A stretch of DNA of 40,102 nucleotides, taken from a virus. The translations under genes and the position numbers were made by a program. Positions 30,988 through 39,236 of the stretch are shown here, piece after piece; the stretch's first letter is position 1, and every line of letters starts with the position of its first letter. The stretch is taken from positions 1 to 40,102 of the IMG/VR virus record IMGVR_UViG_3300010400_000034; one strand, 5' to 3'. The notes under the pieces were generated by a model. That model was not told where the DNA came from and did no database searches. It saw only the letters and a list, made by a program, of their open reading frames with translations.

Positions 30988-33243
30988 ATGGCCAATCCGT
31001 TCGAACAATACGCGCCCGCTCCAGCAAATCCATTCGAGCAGTTCAAGCCGACTGGCGGCCAAGAATTTCCAGAGCAGGAAATTGGCGGCAATGGTCGGCC
31101 GACCAGGATTACCGTCCGCCCTCGCACTGATTTGCCTGTGCTGCAGAACAATTCCATGCGGCCCGAAATGGGGACTACGAAGGCGCTTGGCGTTGGTGCG
31201 GTCAACGGCGCGACGGCCAACTTTGCCGATGAGTTCTACGGTCTTCTGAGGGCTGGCGGCGGCGGTCTTCCAGACGTGGCGACGATGGGCGTCAATCCAG
31301 CCGGAACGGCCGCGAAGGGTATGGTGGGCCTGGCTCGGCTCGGCTACGAGCATTTGACCGGCCAAGCAGGCGAGGCGACCAAGGCATACGAGGAAGCGCG
31401 CGTCGCATGGCGACGGCAAACCGCTCAAGCCGAGGAAGATCACCCGGTCGCGAATATAGTTGGTAACGTGGCTGGCGGGGCGGCCCTTCCTGGCCTTGCG
31501 GCGGCCCGTGGTGCACCTTTGGCGATCCGCGCTGTAAGGGGCTCCATCACTGGAGCGGGTGTGGGCGGCGTTTCTGGCGTCGGTGCGGGGGAAGATTTAG
31601 GCGATCGGGCAACGCAGGGCGCGGCCGGCGCAGTTATAGGCGGGGCGGCTGGGGCTGCTGCTGTCCCTCTCGGTGAACTCCTTACGCGTGGGGCGGGCGC
31701 GGCGACAAATTATGTGCGGCAGCTCTACCGCGGCATTACCAGCCCGGCACAAGAGGCTGAGCGGCGGGTTGCGCAAACCGTCATCGATGCCCAAGCACGC
31801 GGCGGACAGGATGTTGTGCCCATCCAGAACATGCGTGCGCTGCAAGCCGAAGGGCAGCCCGTCACGGTGCTTGATGTTGCCGGCCAGGGCGGGCGCAACA
31901 TGGCGCGATCCGTTCGAAACACGCCTGGCGCCGATGAGGGTACGCAGGCGCTGCAAGGAATGGTCCAAGACCGATTCAGAGGGCAGGCTGAACGCACCGC
32001 GGCCTGGCTCGATCGGCACACCCCATTTAAAAACGGAGTGGCATTCGATCGTATCCTTGAGGCCAATCGTTCCGCCAATGCGCCAGCCTATGCGCGGGCG
32101 TATGCGGAGGGGCGGCAGGCCATTGCTGCTTGGGAACGAGCTAATCCGGGCAGAGATGTCAACCAAGCATTCTTGACGCCGGAATTGAAGCGGCTTGCTA
32201 GCGCCCCCGATGTTGTTGATGCATTTGGGCAGGTTGAACGCAAGCTGGGCAATCAAAGCATTATCGAAGGTTTCCAATCGCCACGACAAACACCATTCGC
32301 TCGCAATCAGCGCGGCCGGCTTGATGCAAGAGAACTTCCGAGCGGCAACAGGGATATTCCCGACCTTGAGGCGTGGGACCAAGTGCAGCGCGTTTTGGGT
32401 GCGCGGGCGCGCGCGGCATCCACCACGCCGGGCGGGGCTGATGAAGCGCGGCAACTCGGTCTCTTGCGCGATCGGCTCAACGCGGAACTTGACAGAATAG
32501 CCCCATCGTTCCAGCGGGCGCGCGGCACGGCTTGGCGCGGATTCAGGGCCGATAATGCCTACGATGCCGGCATCAACTACGTTTCATCGACGGCTACAGG
32601 GCGCGAGGCCGAGGCGCTGCAGCGTCAAATCGCTGGCATGACAGCCCAAGAAAGGCACCTTTTCGCTGCTGGGTTCGCGCAATCTCTTATGGCGCGGGTT
32701 CGTGAGACTGGAGACGGCGTTGATGTTGTGCGCCGCATATACAATTCACCGGCGGCGCGGGCGCGCATCGTCGACTCGCTTGGCCCTCGACTTGCTCACG
32801 AGATGGAAGCCTATCTGCATGTTGAGGCTGTGATGAATTACGGACGCAATGCAGTATCGGGAAATTCAACAACACCACTGCAACTATTGACGGCGGGCAT
32901 GGCAGGATCGCTTGGCTATGGTGCCATCACCGGGAATTGGGATGTATCAAGCCTTATCGCCGGCGGGGCGGCTGCCAGTGGGCGGCATGTCATGCGGGGA
33001 GCCCAGGCGCGATTGGCCAATCATGTTGGGCAAATGCTTTCCTCCAATGACCCGCAAGTCTTCGCTGGAGGGGTGCAAGTTCTCGCACGATCTCGACAGC
33101 TCCTCGATAATCTCCGCCTCGCGGTCGACCGTATCGCCTCCCGAGGGCCATCCCAACAAGCCGGCGGGGTAGCGGGTGAAACTGCCCGCAGCATAGTGCG
33201 CGCCGATAACAACGAAGAACCAGTTCCAGGGCCAGCTAACTAA
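30988..33243 (+). CDS. Large internal virion/ejection protein (751 aa)
   Basis: Starts MANPFEQYAPAPANPFEQFK, repeat of NPFEQ that recurs in phage ejection proteins. Ala/Gly-rich segments with possible membrane interaction (AAGAVIGGAAGAAAVPLGEL) are followed by NYVRQLYRGITSPAQEAERR. No lytic transglycosylase Glu motif found. Forms part of the trans-envelope DNA channel by analogy with P22 gp16/gp20. The 3' end is overlapped by an opposite-strand gene. Confidence 0.75.
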   Translation: MANPFEQYAPAPANPFEQFKPTGGQEFPEQEIGGNGRPTRITVRPRTDLPVLQNNSMRPEMGTTKALGVGAVNGATANFADEFYGLLRAGGGGLPDVATMGVNPAGTAAKGMVGLARLGYEHLTGQAGEATKAYEEARVAWRRQTAQAEEDHPVANIVGNVAGGAALPGLAAARGAPLAIRAVRGSITGAGVGGVSGVGAGEDLGDRATQGAAGAVIGGAAGAAAVPLGELLTRGAGAATNYVRQLYRGITSPAQEAERRVAQTVIDAQARGGQDVVPIQNMRALQAEGQPVTVLDVAGQGGRNMARSVRNTPGADEGTQALQGMVQDRFRGQAERTAAWLDRHTPFKNGVAFDRILEANRSANAPAYARAYAEGRQAIAAWERANPGRDVNQAFLTPELKRLASAPDVVDAFGQVERKLGNQSIIEGFQSPRQTPFARNQRGRLDARELPSGNRDIPDLEAWDQVQRVLGARARAASTTPGGADEARQLGLLRDRLNAELDRIAPSFQRARGTAWRGFRADNAYDAGINYVSSTATGREAEALQRQIAGMTAQERHLFAAGFAQSLMARVRETGDGVDVVRRIYNSPAARARIVDSLGPRLAHEMEAYLHVEAVMNYGRNAVSGNSTTPLQLLTAGMAGSLGYGAITGNWDVSSLIAGGAAASGRHVMRGAQARLANHVGQMLSSNDPQVFAGGVQVLARSRQLLDNLRLAVDRIASRGPSQQAGGVAGETARSIVRADNNEEPVPGPAN

Positions 33244-33351
33244 CGTAACCCAGATCACGATGGCGGATATCCATCCCCATCGCCTCAACAAGGTGGCTCT
33301 CTTAGCTGCCTTTTTCTCGTTTGAGATCAAATCCAAAACTTCGAAACTCAT
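32947..33351 (-). CDS. Leftward membrane protein within the late region (moron candidate)
   Basis: 134 residues. MSFEVLDLISNEKKAAKRAT, basic stretch, then a hydrophobic Trp-rich segment (WGWISAIVIWVTLVSWPWNW-FFVV). AGGAG lies 9 bases before its ATG, while the tail-fibre gene on the other strand at 33369 has no Shine-Dalgarno. The C-terminal two thirds is antisense to the end of the ejection gene; real extent could be shorter only if a stop was lost. Function unknown. Confidence 0.55.
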   Translation of the reverse strand: MSFEVLDLISNEKKAAKRATLLRRWGWISAIVIWVTLVSWPWNWFFVVIGAHYAAGSFTRYPAGLLGWPSGGDTVDREAEIIEELSRSCENLHPSSEDLRVIGGKHLPNMIGQSRLGSPHDMPPTGSRPAGDKA

Positions 33352-33368
33352 GATTTGGGGCTCCTAAA

Positions 33369-34589
33369 ATGGTCAATCGTCTGACGAATCCGCGCCCACA
33401 GTTCTCCAATTCTGCTGGTTTGCCCTATTCCGGTGGCATCCTGCGGTTTTACGCTTCTGGCACTTCGACGCCACTAAGCGTCTATTCAAACTCCGATGGC
33501 GTGACAGGTGCGTCAACAACGATTACCCTAAATTCGGCCGGAAGGCCATCGCAAGACATATTCCTTTCATCGTCCCTCTACAAAATGACGCTGGAGGACT
33601 CGTTAGGGAATATTATTTTCACCGCAGACCCCGTTTTCACTTCTGATTATTCAACAACGGCCAAGGTTCAGGGGTATTCCGGCAATCCCAATACGCATGT
33701 GGCAGGTACAGCATCGGCTGGGGCTGTTCCTGCCGATATGGTGTGGGATCGGTCCAATAATGCCCTCTACATCTGCACCACGACGGGCAACGCTGCTGCG
33801 GCGGTGTGGACTGTTGCCAATGTTACGGCTTTGAAAAATTGGACTACCGCAGGGCGCAACGTTTCTCCGACTGCTGGAACGGACTTCGGATACAACACGT
33901 CTATCAACGCCTTGGAGTTTTGGAACGGCACAATCTGGTTATTGCTCGGATATCCTCCTGGGGCGCAGCGACTTACATCTGGCACGGCCGCAACCTTTAC
34001 ACCAAGCGGGGGTGCGGTGCGCTGGCGTGTCCGCATGTGGGGAGCTGGCGGCGGCGGCGGTGCAAGAACGACCAATGCAGGCGCGAATGGAACTGCCAGT
34101 TCATTTCAGGTCAACAGCACAGGAACGGCTTGGACGGCAGCGCTTGGCGCCGGCGGGGCAATAGCAGGCGCAGGCGGCGCGGGTGGGTCAGGCGGTACTG
34201 ATGGGTCAACCGGAACTCTGATTGATCGCGCCGCCGGTGCCGATGGCGGCGTATCGACAATGCAGACTGATGCGACCGGTGACGGGCAGGCAGTGTTTAC
34301 CGGCGGGGCTGGCGGTTCGTCGTCACGAGGCGGCGCTGGAATGCCGGCCGCAACTACGGGCGGGTCAGCAAAGACGAATAGCGGTTCCGGTGGTGCGGGC
34401 GGCAATAGCTCCATCACGACGAAAGGTGGCGGCGGTGGCGGTGCTGGAGAATATGTAGAGTTCTGGGTCACTGGAATGACGACGGCAACTTACACTGTGG
34501 GCGCGAAAGGAACTGGTGGAGCGGCAGGCGGCAGCGCAGGCGGTGATGGTGGGGCGGGCCTCATAATTGTTGAGGAATATTACAACTAG
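33369..34589 (+). CDS. Tail fibre/receptor-binding protein with glycine-rich tip
   Basis: 406 residues. N-terminal virion-attachment part (TNPRPQFSNSAGLPYSGGIL, RFYASGTSTPLSVY, TLNSAGRPSQDIFL) is widespread in podophage tail proteins. The middle is beta-rich. From about residue 225 it is Gly-rich (MWGAGGGGGARTTNAGANGT, later GGGGGGAGEYVEFWVTGM) and ends GGDGGAGLIIVEEYYN, the Gly-rich adhesin-tip domain. Receptor contact at the outer membrane is inferred. No Shine-Dalgarno is seen before the ATG. Confidence 0.85.
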   Translation: MVNRLTNPRPQFSNSAGLPYSGGILRFYASGTSTPLSVYSNSDGVTGASTTITLNSAGRPSQDIFLSSSLYKMTLEDSLGNIIFTADPVFTSDYSTTAKVQGYSGNPNTHVAGTASAGAVPADMVWDRSNNALYICTTTGNAAAAVWTVANVTALKNWTTAGRNVSPTAGTDFGYNTSINALEFWNGTIWLLLGYPPGAQRLTSGTAATFTPSGGAVRWRVRMWGAGGGGGARTTNAGANGTASSFQVNSTGTAWTAALGAGGAIAGAGGAGGSGGTDGSTGTLIDRAAGADGGVSTMQTDATGDGQAVFTGGAGGSSSRGGAGMPAATTGGSAKTNSGSGGAGGNSSITTKGGGGGGAGEYVEFWVTGMTTATYTVGAKGTGGAAGGSAGGDGGAGLIIVEEYYN

Positions 34590-34774
34590 CTCGGGATCAT
34601 GCGCTTGCAGAGTTGTTCAATTGCTTTTTTCACGTCTCTTGCGTTGGCTTTTGTAATTTCGTTTGTCTGCCAGACTTCGAATGCGATCTGTCCAGCATCC
34701 CATGTTTGCGTTTTAAATTTACTAACAAGTCTGTCTCCAGCGATCGATACGAGAGCTTCTATCTGACGGTTCAT
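34586..34774 (-). CDS. Small leftward hypothetical protein (62 aa)
   Basis: Starts MNRQIEALVSIAGDRLVSKF and ends KANARDVKKAIEQLCKRMIP. Convergent with the tail fibre: both use the shared palindromic CTAG as stop. AT-richer than its neighbours. Could be a moron. GGGGCG is a weak Shine-Dalgarno. Confidence 0.55.
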   Translation of the reverse strand: MNRQIEALVSIAGDRLVSKFKTQTWDAGQIAFEVWQTNEITKANARDVKKAIEQLCKRMIPS

Positions 34775-34785
34775 CGGAGCGCCCC

Positions 34786-35145
34786 ATGAAAATCCTCGCC
34801 TATCTGGCGACCATATCCCTATTGTCCCTGTCTGTCATGCCCCTCATGGGGCAAGAGCGACATAGCCACGATGGGGAGGTTGGCCAGTTCTACATGCGCT
34901 GGATGCAGCCTGGCACCCGCACGGTCTCCTGCTGCAATAACCAGGACTGCGAGGTCGTCGAGCAGGTGCGCCGGTTCAACGGCCAAATCCAGATGCTGCG
35001 CAAGAGCGACGGCCAATGGCTGACAATCCCGCCCGACCGGCTGGAGAGCAACCACGACGATGCGCGGGACAGCCCGGACGGCCGCAGTCACATGTGCAGC
35101 AGATTCGACAACGTGTTTTGCGCGGTGCTCGGCAGCGGAATTTGA
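34786..35145 (+). CDS. Exported Cys-containing protein (119 aa)
   Basis: Signal peptide MKILAYLATISLLSLSVMPL, cut near MGQ-ERHSHDGE. Mature part contains GEVGQFYMRWMQPGTRTVSC-CNNQDC and MCSRFDNVFCAVLG; four to five Cys may form disulfides. Proteins of this type are common in Rhizobiales genomes and their phages, function unknown. It lies just upstream of the endolysin so a lysis or envelope role is possible. Confidence 0.75.
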   Translation: MKILAYLATISLLSLSVMPLMGQERHSHDGEVGQFYMRWMQPGTRTVSCCNNQDCEVVEQVRRFNGQIQMLRKSDGQWLTIPPDRLESNHDDARDSPDGRSHMCSRFDNVFCAVLGSGI

Positions 35146-35178
35146 ACCTTTAAGCAATCCTTAATAGTTGGAGGATGG

Positions 35179-36690
35179 ATGGCCGATTGGAGACTGGCCC
35201 GCTGCTTGGAAACGCTGCGCTCGCAGGTCAATGCGCAATGGCCAAACCGTGACAAATCATGGGATGGCACGTTGGGTGACGCCGCGCACGCCGCTCGCAA
35301 GAGTGAGCATAACCCGGATGATCATGGGGTAGTCCGGGCAATGGACATCACGCACGACCCGACGCACGGGTTCGATTCATATGCCTTTGCTGACTTCCTC
35401 CGCGAGAATTGGGATGATCGCGTCCAATACATCATATCCAATCGACGGATCGCGAATATCGATGTCGGTGCCAAGGCCTGGCGCGTCTACAGCGGAGAGA
35501 ACCCGCACGACCATCACATCCACATTACGGTAAGGGCGGACGATCGCGGCGATGACCCGCGGCCATGGAATATCGAGGGCGCGGGTGCGCCTCCCCCGCC
35601 GAAGGAGGGGCATGTGTTGCTCAAGGTTGGCGACCATGGGCCCGCCGTGGTCGAGCTGCAAACGCTGCTCGGCGGAATCGATGCGGATGGAATATTCGGA
35701 CCAGCCACGACTGCGGCGGTGCAGGCGTATCAATTCGCGCATGGTCTTGATCCTGACGGGGAGGTTGGGCCCCTGACGTGGGCCGCGTTGCTTGGCGGCG
35801 CGCCGGCTGAGCCGCTGCCGATGAATACCCAGACCAGCAAGGGGAGCTGGTACAGCCAATACCGCGGTAAATATGATTGGCATGACGGCGAGGACAAGCC
35901 GAACTCCGCAGCGCTTGGGGTGCCCGACGACGCGCAAGGCATCGCCAGGCCGCAGAGGTTTGGGACCATCGGGACGTGGTTTATGGTCCGGGCCCCCAAC
36001 GGCAAGGTATCGATCGAGCAACAGACGGACCACGGGCCCGGCGCATCGACCGGCCGAACGATAGACATCAGCGCCGCGGCCGCGGAACGGTTCGGCTACA
36101 GCCCGCAGAACTTCCCAACCGACAGCATTTTCACTTTCTGGCCTGTTGACCCACCGAAGGAAGTCGCAGGCCTCACGCCACAGCAGCAGGCCGTCAAATA
36201 CCGTGACATCCGCAAAGGACTTCCGCCCGTGACCGTACCAGATCCAATCACGCCCCCGGCCAAGCCGCCCGTCTTGCCGCCTATTCCGGCCGTGCCAGGC
36301 GGGGGCGATCTGCAATTGTACGCCAGCCGCGCGCTGCAATTCCTCGTCGACCACGAGGGGAACCTGCACCAATTGCTGACGTTCGCGGTTGCCCTCAACA
36401 ACTCCACGTCGCCCTACAAAGTCTCACCCCCAACCGGGGCGCCGGCTGGCCAGCCGACTGACCCAGTAACGCAGCGCCCGTCTGTGCAGGTCGGGGTGCT
36501 CGGCGCAATTGCGGCAGCGCTCGGCTGGCAGACCGGAATGATAACGCCAGACACCGGGGGGCTGATTGGCATAGCGGCAGGTGGCATCGCAGCCCTCGGC
36601 GCCACGGGGATGTTCGGGCCGCTCGGCAAGTTTGCGTCAAGTGCGTACCAAATGTGGCAAAACGCCCAGATAAAACCACCAACCAAATAG
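35179..36690 (+). CDS. Multidomain endolysin: M15-like peptidase, PG-binding, RlpA-like domain, membrane segment
   Basis: 503 residues. Residues 1-125 resemble a VanY/M15-like zinc peptidase (SEHNPDDHGVVRAMDITHD, later HDHHIHITV for the metal His). About 145-205 is a PG_binding_1 domain (VVELQTLLGGIDADGIFGPA). About 220-322 is a double-psi beta-barrel as in RlpA (GSWYSQYRGKYDWHDGEDKP, QQTDHGPGASTGRTIDIS with Asp/His). A Pro-rich linker (350-375) is followed by a hydrophobic end (437-480, VGVLGAIAAALGW and GLIGIAAGGIAALGATGMF). Cleaves or binds cell-wall peptide crosslinks by family; the membrane end is unusual. Confidence 0.85.
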   Translation: MADWRLARCLETLRSQVNAQWPNRDKSWDGTLGDAAHAARKSEHNPDDHGVVRAMDITHDPTHGFDSYAFADFLRENWDDRVQYIISNRRIANIDVGAKAWRVYSGENPHDHHIHITVRADDRGDDPRPWNIEGAGAPPPPKEGHVLLKVGDHGPAVVELQTLLGGIDADGIFGPATTAAVQAYQFAHGLDPDGEVGPLTWAALLGGAPAEPLPMNTQTSKGSWYSQYRGKYDWHDGEDKPNSAALGVPDDAQGIARPQRFGTIGTWFMVRAPNGKVSIEQQTDHGPGASTGRTIDISAAAAERFGYSPQNFPTDSIFTFWPVDPPKEVAGLTPQQQAVKYRDIRKGLPPVTVPDPITPPAKPPVLPPIPAVPGGGDLQLYASRALQFLVDHEGNLHQLLTFAVALNNSTSPYKVSPPTGAPAGQPTDPVTQRPSVQVGVLGAIAAALGWQTGMITPDTGGLIGIAAGGIAALGATGMFGPLGKFASSAYQMWQNAQIKPPTK

Positions 36691-36698
36691 GAGATATC

Positions 36699-36893
36699 AT
36701 GTTCGGAATTGTGAACTACAAGACCACGTTTACCGGCCTCGCTGCCATCTTCGCTGCTGCCGCGCACCTTCTCAACTCGTTTGTGAGTGGAGACTTCAAC
36801 ATGGTCGTGGCGGACGCCGGCCTGATCTTTGCCGGCATGCAGGGACTGTTCGCCAAGGACAACAACGTCACTGGCGGCACCGTGCGGCAGTAA
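36699..36893 (+). CDS. Holin-like small membrane protein (64 aa)
   Basis: Starts MFGIVNYKTTFTGLAAIFAA with one or two hydrophobic helices (GLAAIFAAAAHLLNSF and VVADAGLIFAGMQGLFA). TAGGAG Shine-Dalgarno, directly after the endolysin. Position and topology fit a holin of the short two-helix kind. Ends in a polar GGTVRQ tail. Confidence 0.7.
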   Translation: MFGIVNYKTTFTGLAAIFAAAAHLLNSFVSGDFNMVVADAGLIFAGMQGLFAKDNNVTGGTVRQ

Positions 36894-37201
36894 TGGGAAT
36901 AACTCCAGTGGAACCCTATCTTGGTCAAATCGTTACCATTGGAGTGTTCCTTGCCGCTCAATGGCTATCCCACATGAAAACAACGTCGGCCATCGAGGCG
37001 GACGGCAAAGTTTTGAAGGCGCACATGGAAAACATGCAGAAGGAAATGTCGGGCATGCAAACTGTGCTGAGTCGCCTCGCCGACGTGCACGGACGAATTG
37101 ACACCATGCAGCAGGTCAATCTGCTGCAGGGCAAGCGCGTCGATGATCTGCAGACGCGCATTAATCAGCTGATGGATCGGGAGCAGGAGCGGCAGAACTA
37201 G
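36893..37201 (+). CDS. Spanin-like protein: N-terminal membrane helix plus coiled coil (102 aa)
   Basis: Starts MGITPVEPYLGQIVTIGVFL, one membrane helix, then a long coiled coil (AHMENMQKEMSGMQTVLSRL, ADVHGRIDTMQQVN). This resembles Rz-type inner-membrane spanins, though no outer-membrane partner is seen inside it. TAATG overlap with the holin. Last gene of the late operon; it overlaps the convergent leftward gene by 41 bases. Confidence 0.6.
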   Translation: MGITPVEPYLGQIVTIGVFLAAQWLSHMKTTSAIEADGKVLKAHMENMQKEMSGMQTVLSRLADVHGRIDTMQQVNLLQGKRVDDLQTRINQLMDREQERQN

Positions 37202-37490
37202 CCGCACCTTGCCCATCAGCGTGCAGGTCGAATGGTTCAATCTCGTTGGTTTCGAGATTGAAACGGTCAAACGAAATACCGAGCATTTTGCAAACCGTCA
37301 CGGGGATAGGCCCGTCGAATATCCCGGCATGCTTCGGGATAAAGTCGATCTGGCATTTATCGCACCACAGGTGTTTGGCGTATTCTGACCATTGCGTGTC
37401 GTGGTTGCCACAAGCACACGGCGCCATCTCGTAAGTGGCGGGCGGTTGGACGTAACACCAAGTGCGTTTTTCAAGCGTCATATCACTCAT
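37161..37490 (-). CDS. Zinc-ribbon-like hypothetical protein (109 aa)
   Basis: Starts MSDMTLEKRTWCYVQPPATY; CACGNHDTQWSEYAKHLWCD-KCQIDFIP gives two CxC/CxxC knuckles. C-terminus Ala/Pro/Asp-rich. Preceded by the conserved GGTAAGCGATGAG junction. Last gene of the leftward operon; convergent with the spanin. Confidence 0.7.
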   Translation of the reverse strand: MSDMTLEKRTWCYVQPPATYEMAPCACGNHDTQWSEYAKHLWCDKCQIDFIPKHAGIFDGPIPVTVCKMLGISFDRFNLETNEIEPFDLHADGQGAASSAAPAPDPSAD

Positions 37491-37493
37491 CGC

Positions 37494-37691
37494 TTACCTG
37501 TGCCGACCCCGGCGCTTTGGTTTTTCATACTTGATCCTCCCTGTGACTGTCATCCAGTCCAAAACAGCGCCGCTCCACAGGTCCCATACTTCCTGCTTTG
37601 GGTTTGCGCCAGCCGTTATGAGATAGCGCGACGCCTGGGCTACGACTTCAGCGCGGCGGTAGCTTTCCAGCTTGCGCTTTGAAAGCTTCAT
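37494..37691 (-). CDS. Small basic hypothetical protein (65 aa)
   Basis: Starts MKLSKRKLESYRRAEVVAQA with AGGTGAG upstream; a GTG at 37700 is an alternative. Contains NPKQEVWDLWSGAVLDWMTV; ends in basic KPKRRGRHR. Family unknown. Confidence 0.6.
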   Translation of the reverse strand: MKLSKRKLESYRRAEVVAQASRYLITAGANPKQEVWDLWSGAVLDWMTVTGRIKYEKPKRRGRHR

Positions 37692-37713
37692 GACACTCAC
37701 CTGTTTAGGTGTG

Positions 37714-38286
37714 TCAAAACGGCAGCGCTTCGCGGCGCTTTTGCTCGGCCCTGAGTTCGTCCATTCTTTCTGCCATCCACTCGCCTGGAGACCCTGACAT
37801 GCCGTCCAGATTGGCGCGCATGTCGTCCCAGTTCTTTTCGAGGCGCGCGAGTTCTGAGGCTAGTTGATGAATCGAAAGCTCTCGTGCGGGCGTGCTATCG
37901 ATGCTGTACGTCTGAGGAACGGTCGCCACACCCTGCTCAACTCTATCGTCGTATCCGTATCTGGTGCCACCCACGACTTGATCGGTCGGCACTCCCTGCT
38001 CATGTGCGCGCAAGACATGATAGGCGCGCACAAAATCGTCGTGGTCGACAGTGCTCCGGTCTATCGTCATGTCGCCATTGTCGTTGTAGACGCAGTCGGC
38101 AAACGGCTTGAGCGCCGCCCGCAGCCCGACATTCTCAATTGACTTCTGATCGGCGATGGCCATGGCCGCCCGCTTGGCTTCCTGCAGGCGCGCGTTCTCG
38201 GTCTCAAGCTCGGCAATTCGCTTCTGTGCTTTCTCGTTTATGAGGCTGATAAACGCATCCGGGATTTGTGGGATTGGCGTGTCCAT
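37714..38286 (-). CDS. Coiled-coil hypothetical protein (190 aa)
   Basis: Starts MDTPIPQIPDAFISLINEKA (ATG at 38286, GAGGAG upstream). A coiled coil (RIAELETENARLQEAKRAAM) is followed by AALKPFADCVYNDNGDMTID-RSTVDHDDFVRAYHVL, a block typical of many phage 'early' proteins. Role unknown. Confidence 0.7.
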   Translation of the reverse strand: MDTPIPQIPDAFISLINEKAQKRIAELETENARLQEAKRAAMAIADQKSIENVGLRAALKPFADCVYNDNGDMTIDRSTVDHDDFVRAYHVLRAHEQGVPTDQVVGGTRYGYDDRVEQGVATVPQTYSIDSTPARELSIHQLASELARLEKNWDDMRANLDGMSGSPGEWMAERMDELRAEQKRREALPF

Positions 38287-38314
38287 TGGGTGGACTCTCC
38301 TCAGGTATGTGTGT

Positions 38315-38407
38315 TCAGTCTTCAATTAGTTTTCCGTAGTGACATTTGGAGCACGTTCTCCAATACGAATGATAGATCGGTCTATATTCGTGGTATTTTC
38401 CGTGCAT
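38315..38407 (-). CDS. Candidate very small Cys protein (30 aa)
   Basis: MHGKYHEYRPIYHSYWRTCS then KCHYGKLIED, with one CxxC. TTAGGTG about 9 bases upstream. Occupies a gap between two leftward genes. Too short for certainty. The bases 38408-38460 next to it are AT-rich with no gene. Confidence 0.4.
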   Translation of the reverse strand: MHGKYHEYRPIYHSYWRTCSKCHYGKLIED

Positions 38408-38460
38408 CCAAAAGCACCTAATTCGCACGAATAGAAATTTCAAACAAAAAAGATGTCGGC

Positions 38461-38697
38461 TCATTTGGCGTCCTCCTTGCTCACACTCTCACCGTGTGCT
38501 GCGTGGCCAAACTTACGCCTAACTTGCCAGTGCCCCCGACACTGAATATCGCTCGTTGCGTAATTATAGCCGGCGATTGTGTGGCATGGAAAGCCTTCAG
38601 GCTCTATTCGAGCGAGTTCAATACGCTCTGCCTTCGAAATCTTGAGCCGAAAAGGACAATCCTCGCACATCTTGGCTGCTCTGCGCATGGTGCTCAT
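38461..38697 (-). CDS. Cys-rich protein resembling DUF6283 (78 aa)
   Basis: Starts MSTMRRAAKMCEDCPFRLKI; pattern CEDCPFR, then GFPCHTIAGYN and CRGHW is the CxxCPF...CHxT...CxG series of that family. Start behind the GGTAAGCG junction. Function unknown; an alternative start is residue 10. Confidence 0.65.
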   Translation of the reverse strand: MSTMRRAAKMCEDCPFRLKISKAERIELARIEPEGFPCHTIAGYNYATSDIQCRGHWQVRRKFGHAAHGESVSKEDAK

Positions 38698-38700
38698 CGC

Positions 38701-38898
38701 TTACCTTGTTCCGTGTGCTGCGGTCTGAATAATTCTCAAGATTCCGATCTTGTTGTCCCACAGAAGTTGTTCGAGCGAGACGTATTCTTTGCTTCCGAGT
38801 ATCATGTCGCTGGATAGCCAATCGCGAATGCGGCGATCAAGCTCCGGGGCCAAGTCTGAGGCCATGAGTTTGATGTTCTCGTTCACGGTGTGCCTCAT
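38701..38898 (-). CDS. Hypothetical protein (65 aa)
   Basis: Starts MRHTVNENIKLMASDLAPEL and contains RIRDWLSSDMILGSKEYVS. Helical. Start uses an ATAAGCGATGAG junction. Family unknown. Confidence 0.6.
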   Translation of the reverse strand: MRHTVNENIKLMASDLAPELDRRIRDWLSSDMILGSKEYVSLEQLLWDNKIGILRIIQTAAHGTR

Positions 38899-39056
38899 CG
38901 CTTATGTTCGTCGGGTTTCTTTGGATCGCGGTGTCGCGGTAGCCCGTCAAGCTCATCAATAATTGGCTTAGAAACTTCCTCCGGGCAATGGCGGGCCATG
39001 TGCCGAATGAGGCCACGCAAGCGCGCGTTCTCCTGCCGTAGAATGGTGTCATCACC
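38895..39056 (-). CDS. In-frame continuation after a TGA: helical protein without an obvious ATG
   Basis: The frame of the gene at 39057-39236 continues beyond its TGA as GDDTILRQENARLRGLIRHM, ARHCPEEVSKPIIDELDGLP and ends RDPKKPDEHKR at a TGA overlapping the next ATG. It reads as genuine coiled-coil protein, but no ATG/GTG/TTG lies at its beginning; ATT (39044-39042) after GAGGTG is the best candidate start. Confidence 0.45.
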   Translation of the reverse strand, partial: GDDTILRQENARLRGLIRHMARHCPEEVSKPIIDELDGLPRHRDPKKPDEHKR

Positions 39057-39236
39057 TCAGGTAAGAGTGTCACGGTGCGGGCACTCAAAGTCACATTCCT
39101 CGCTACCCGCCTTCGTGCATGATCTGGAAAGTCGGCCGTTTATCCATCGGCCGCATTCTTCACCTGGTTCCGGGCCGTCTTCATGCCACTCGTCCGCCAA
39201 CATCTCAGCGTCGATGGCGTCTTGTGTCCAGGGCAT
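39057..39236 (-). CDS. Acidic hypothetical protein (59 aa)
   Basis: Read directly: MPWTQDAIDAEMLADEWHED start, CGRWINGRLSRSCTKAGSEE-CDFECPHRDTLT end. GAAGGAG Shine-Dalgarno; ATG right after the TAA of the upstream gene. Four Cys near the end could bind metal. Confidence 0.6.
   Translation of the reverse strand: MPWTQDAIDAEMLADEWHEDGPEPGEECGRWINGRLSRSCTKAGSEECDFECPHRDTLT

Noticed and set aside
31597-32454. 285-codon minus-strand ORF in the ejection gene
   Set aside because: Antisense shadow, no start signals; unlike 32947-33351 it lacks a Shine-Dalgarno and membrane pattern.
38837-39094. 85-codon minus ORF MTLSARTVTLLP
   Set aside because: Runs across two better supported frames (39057-39236 and 38895-39056) and has no start signal.
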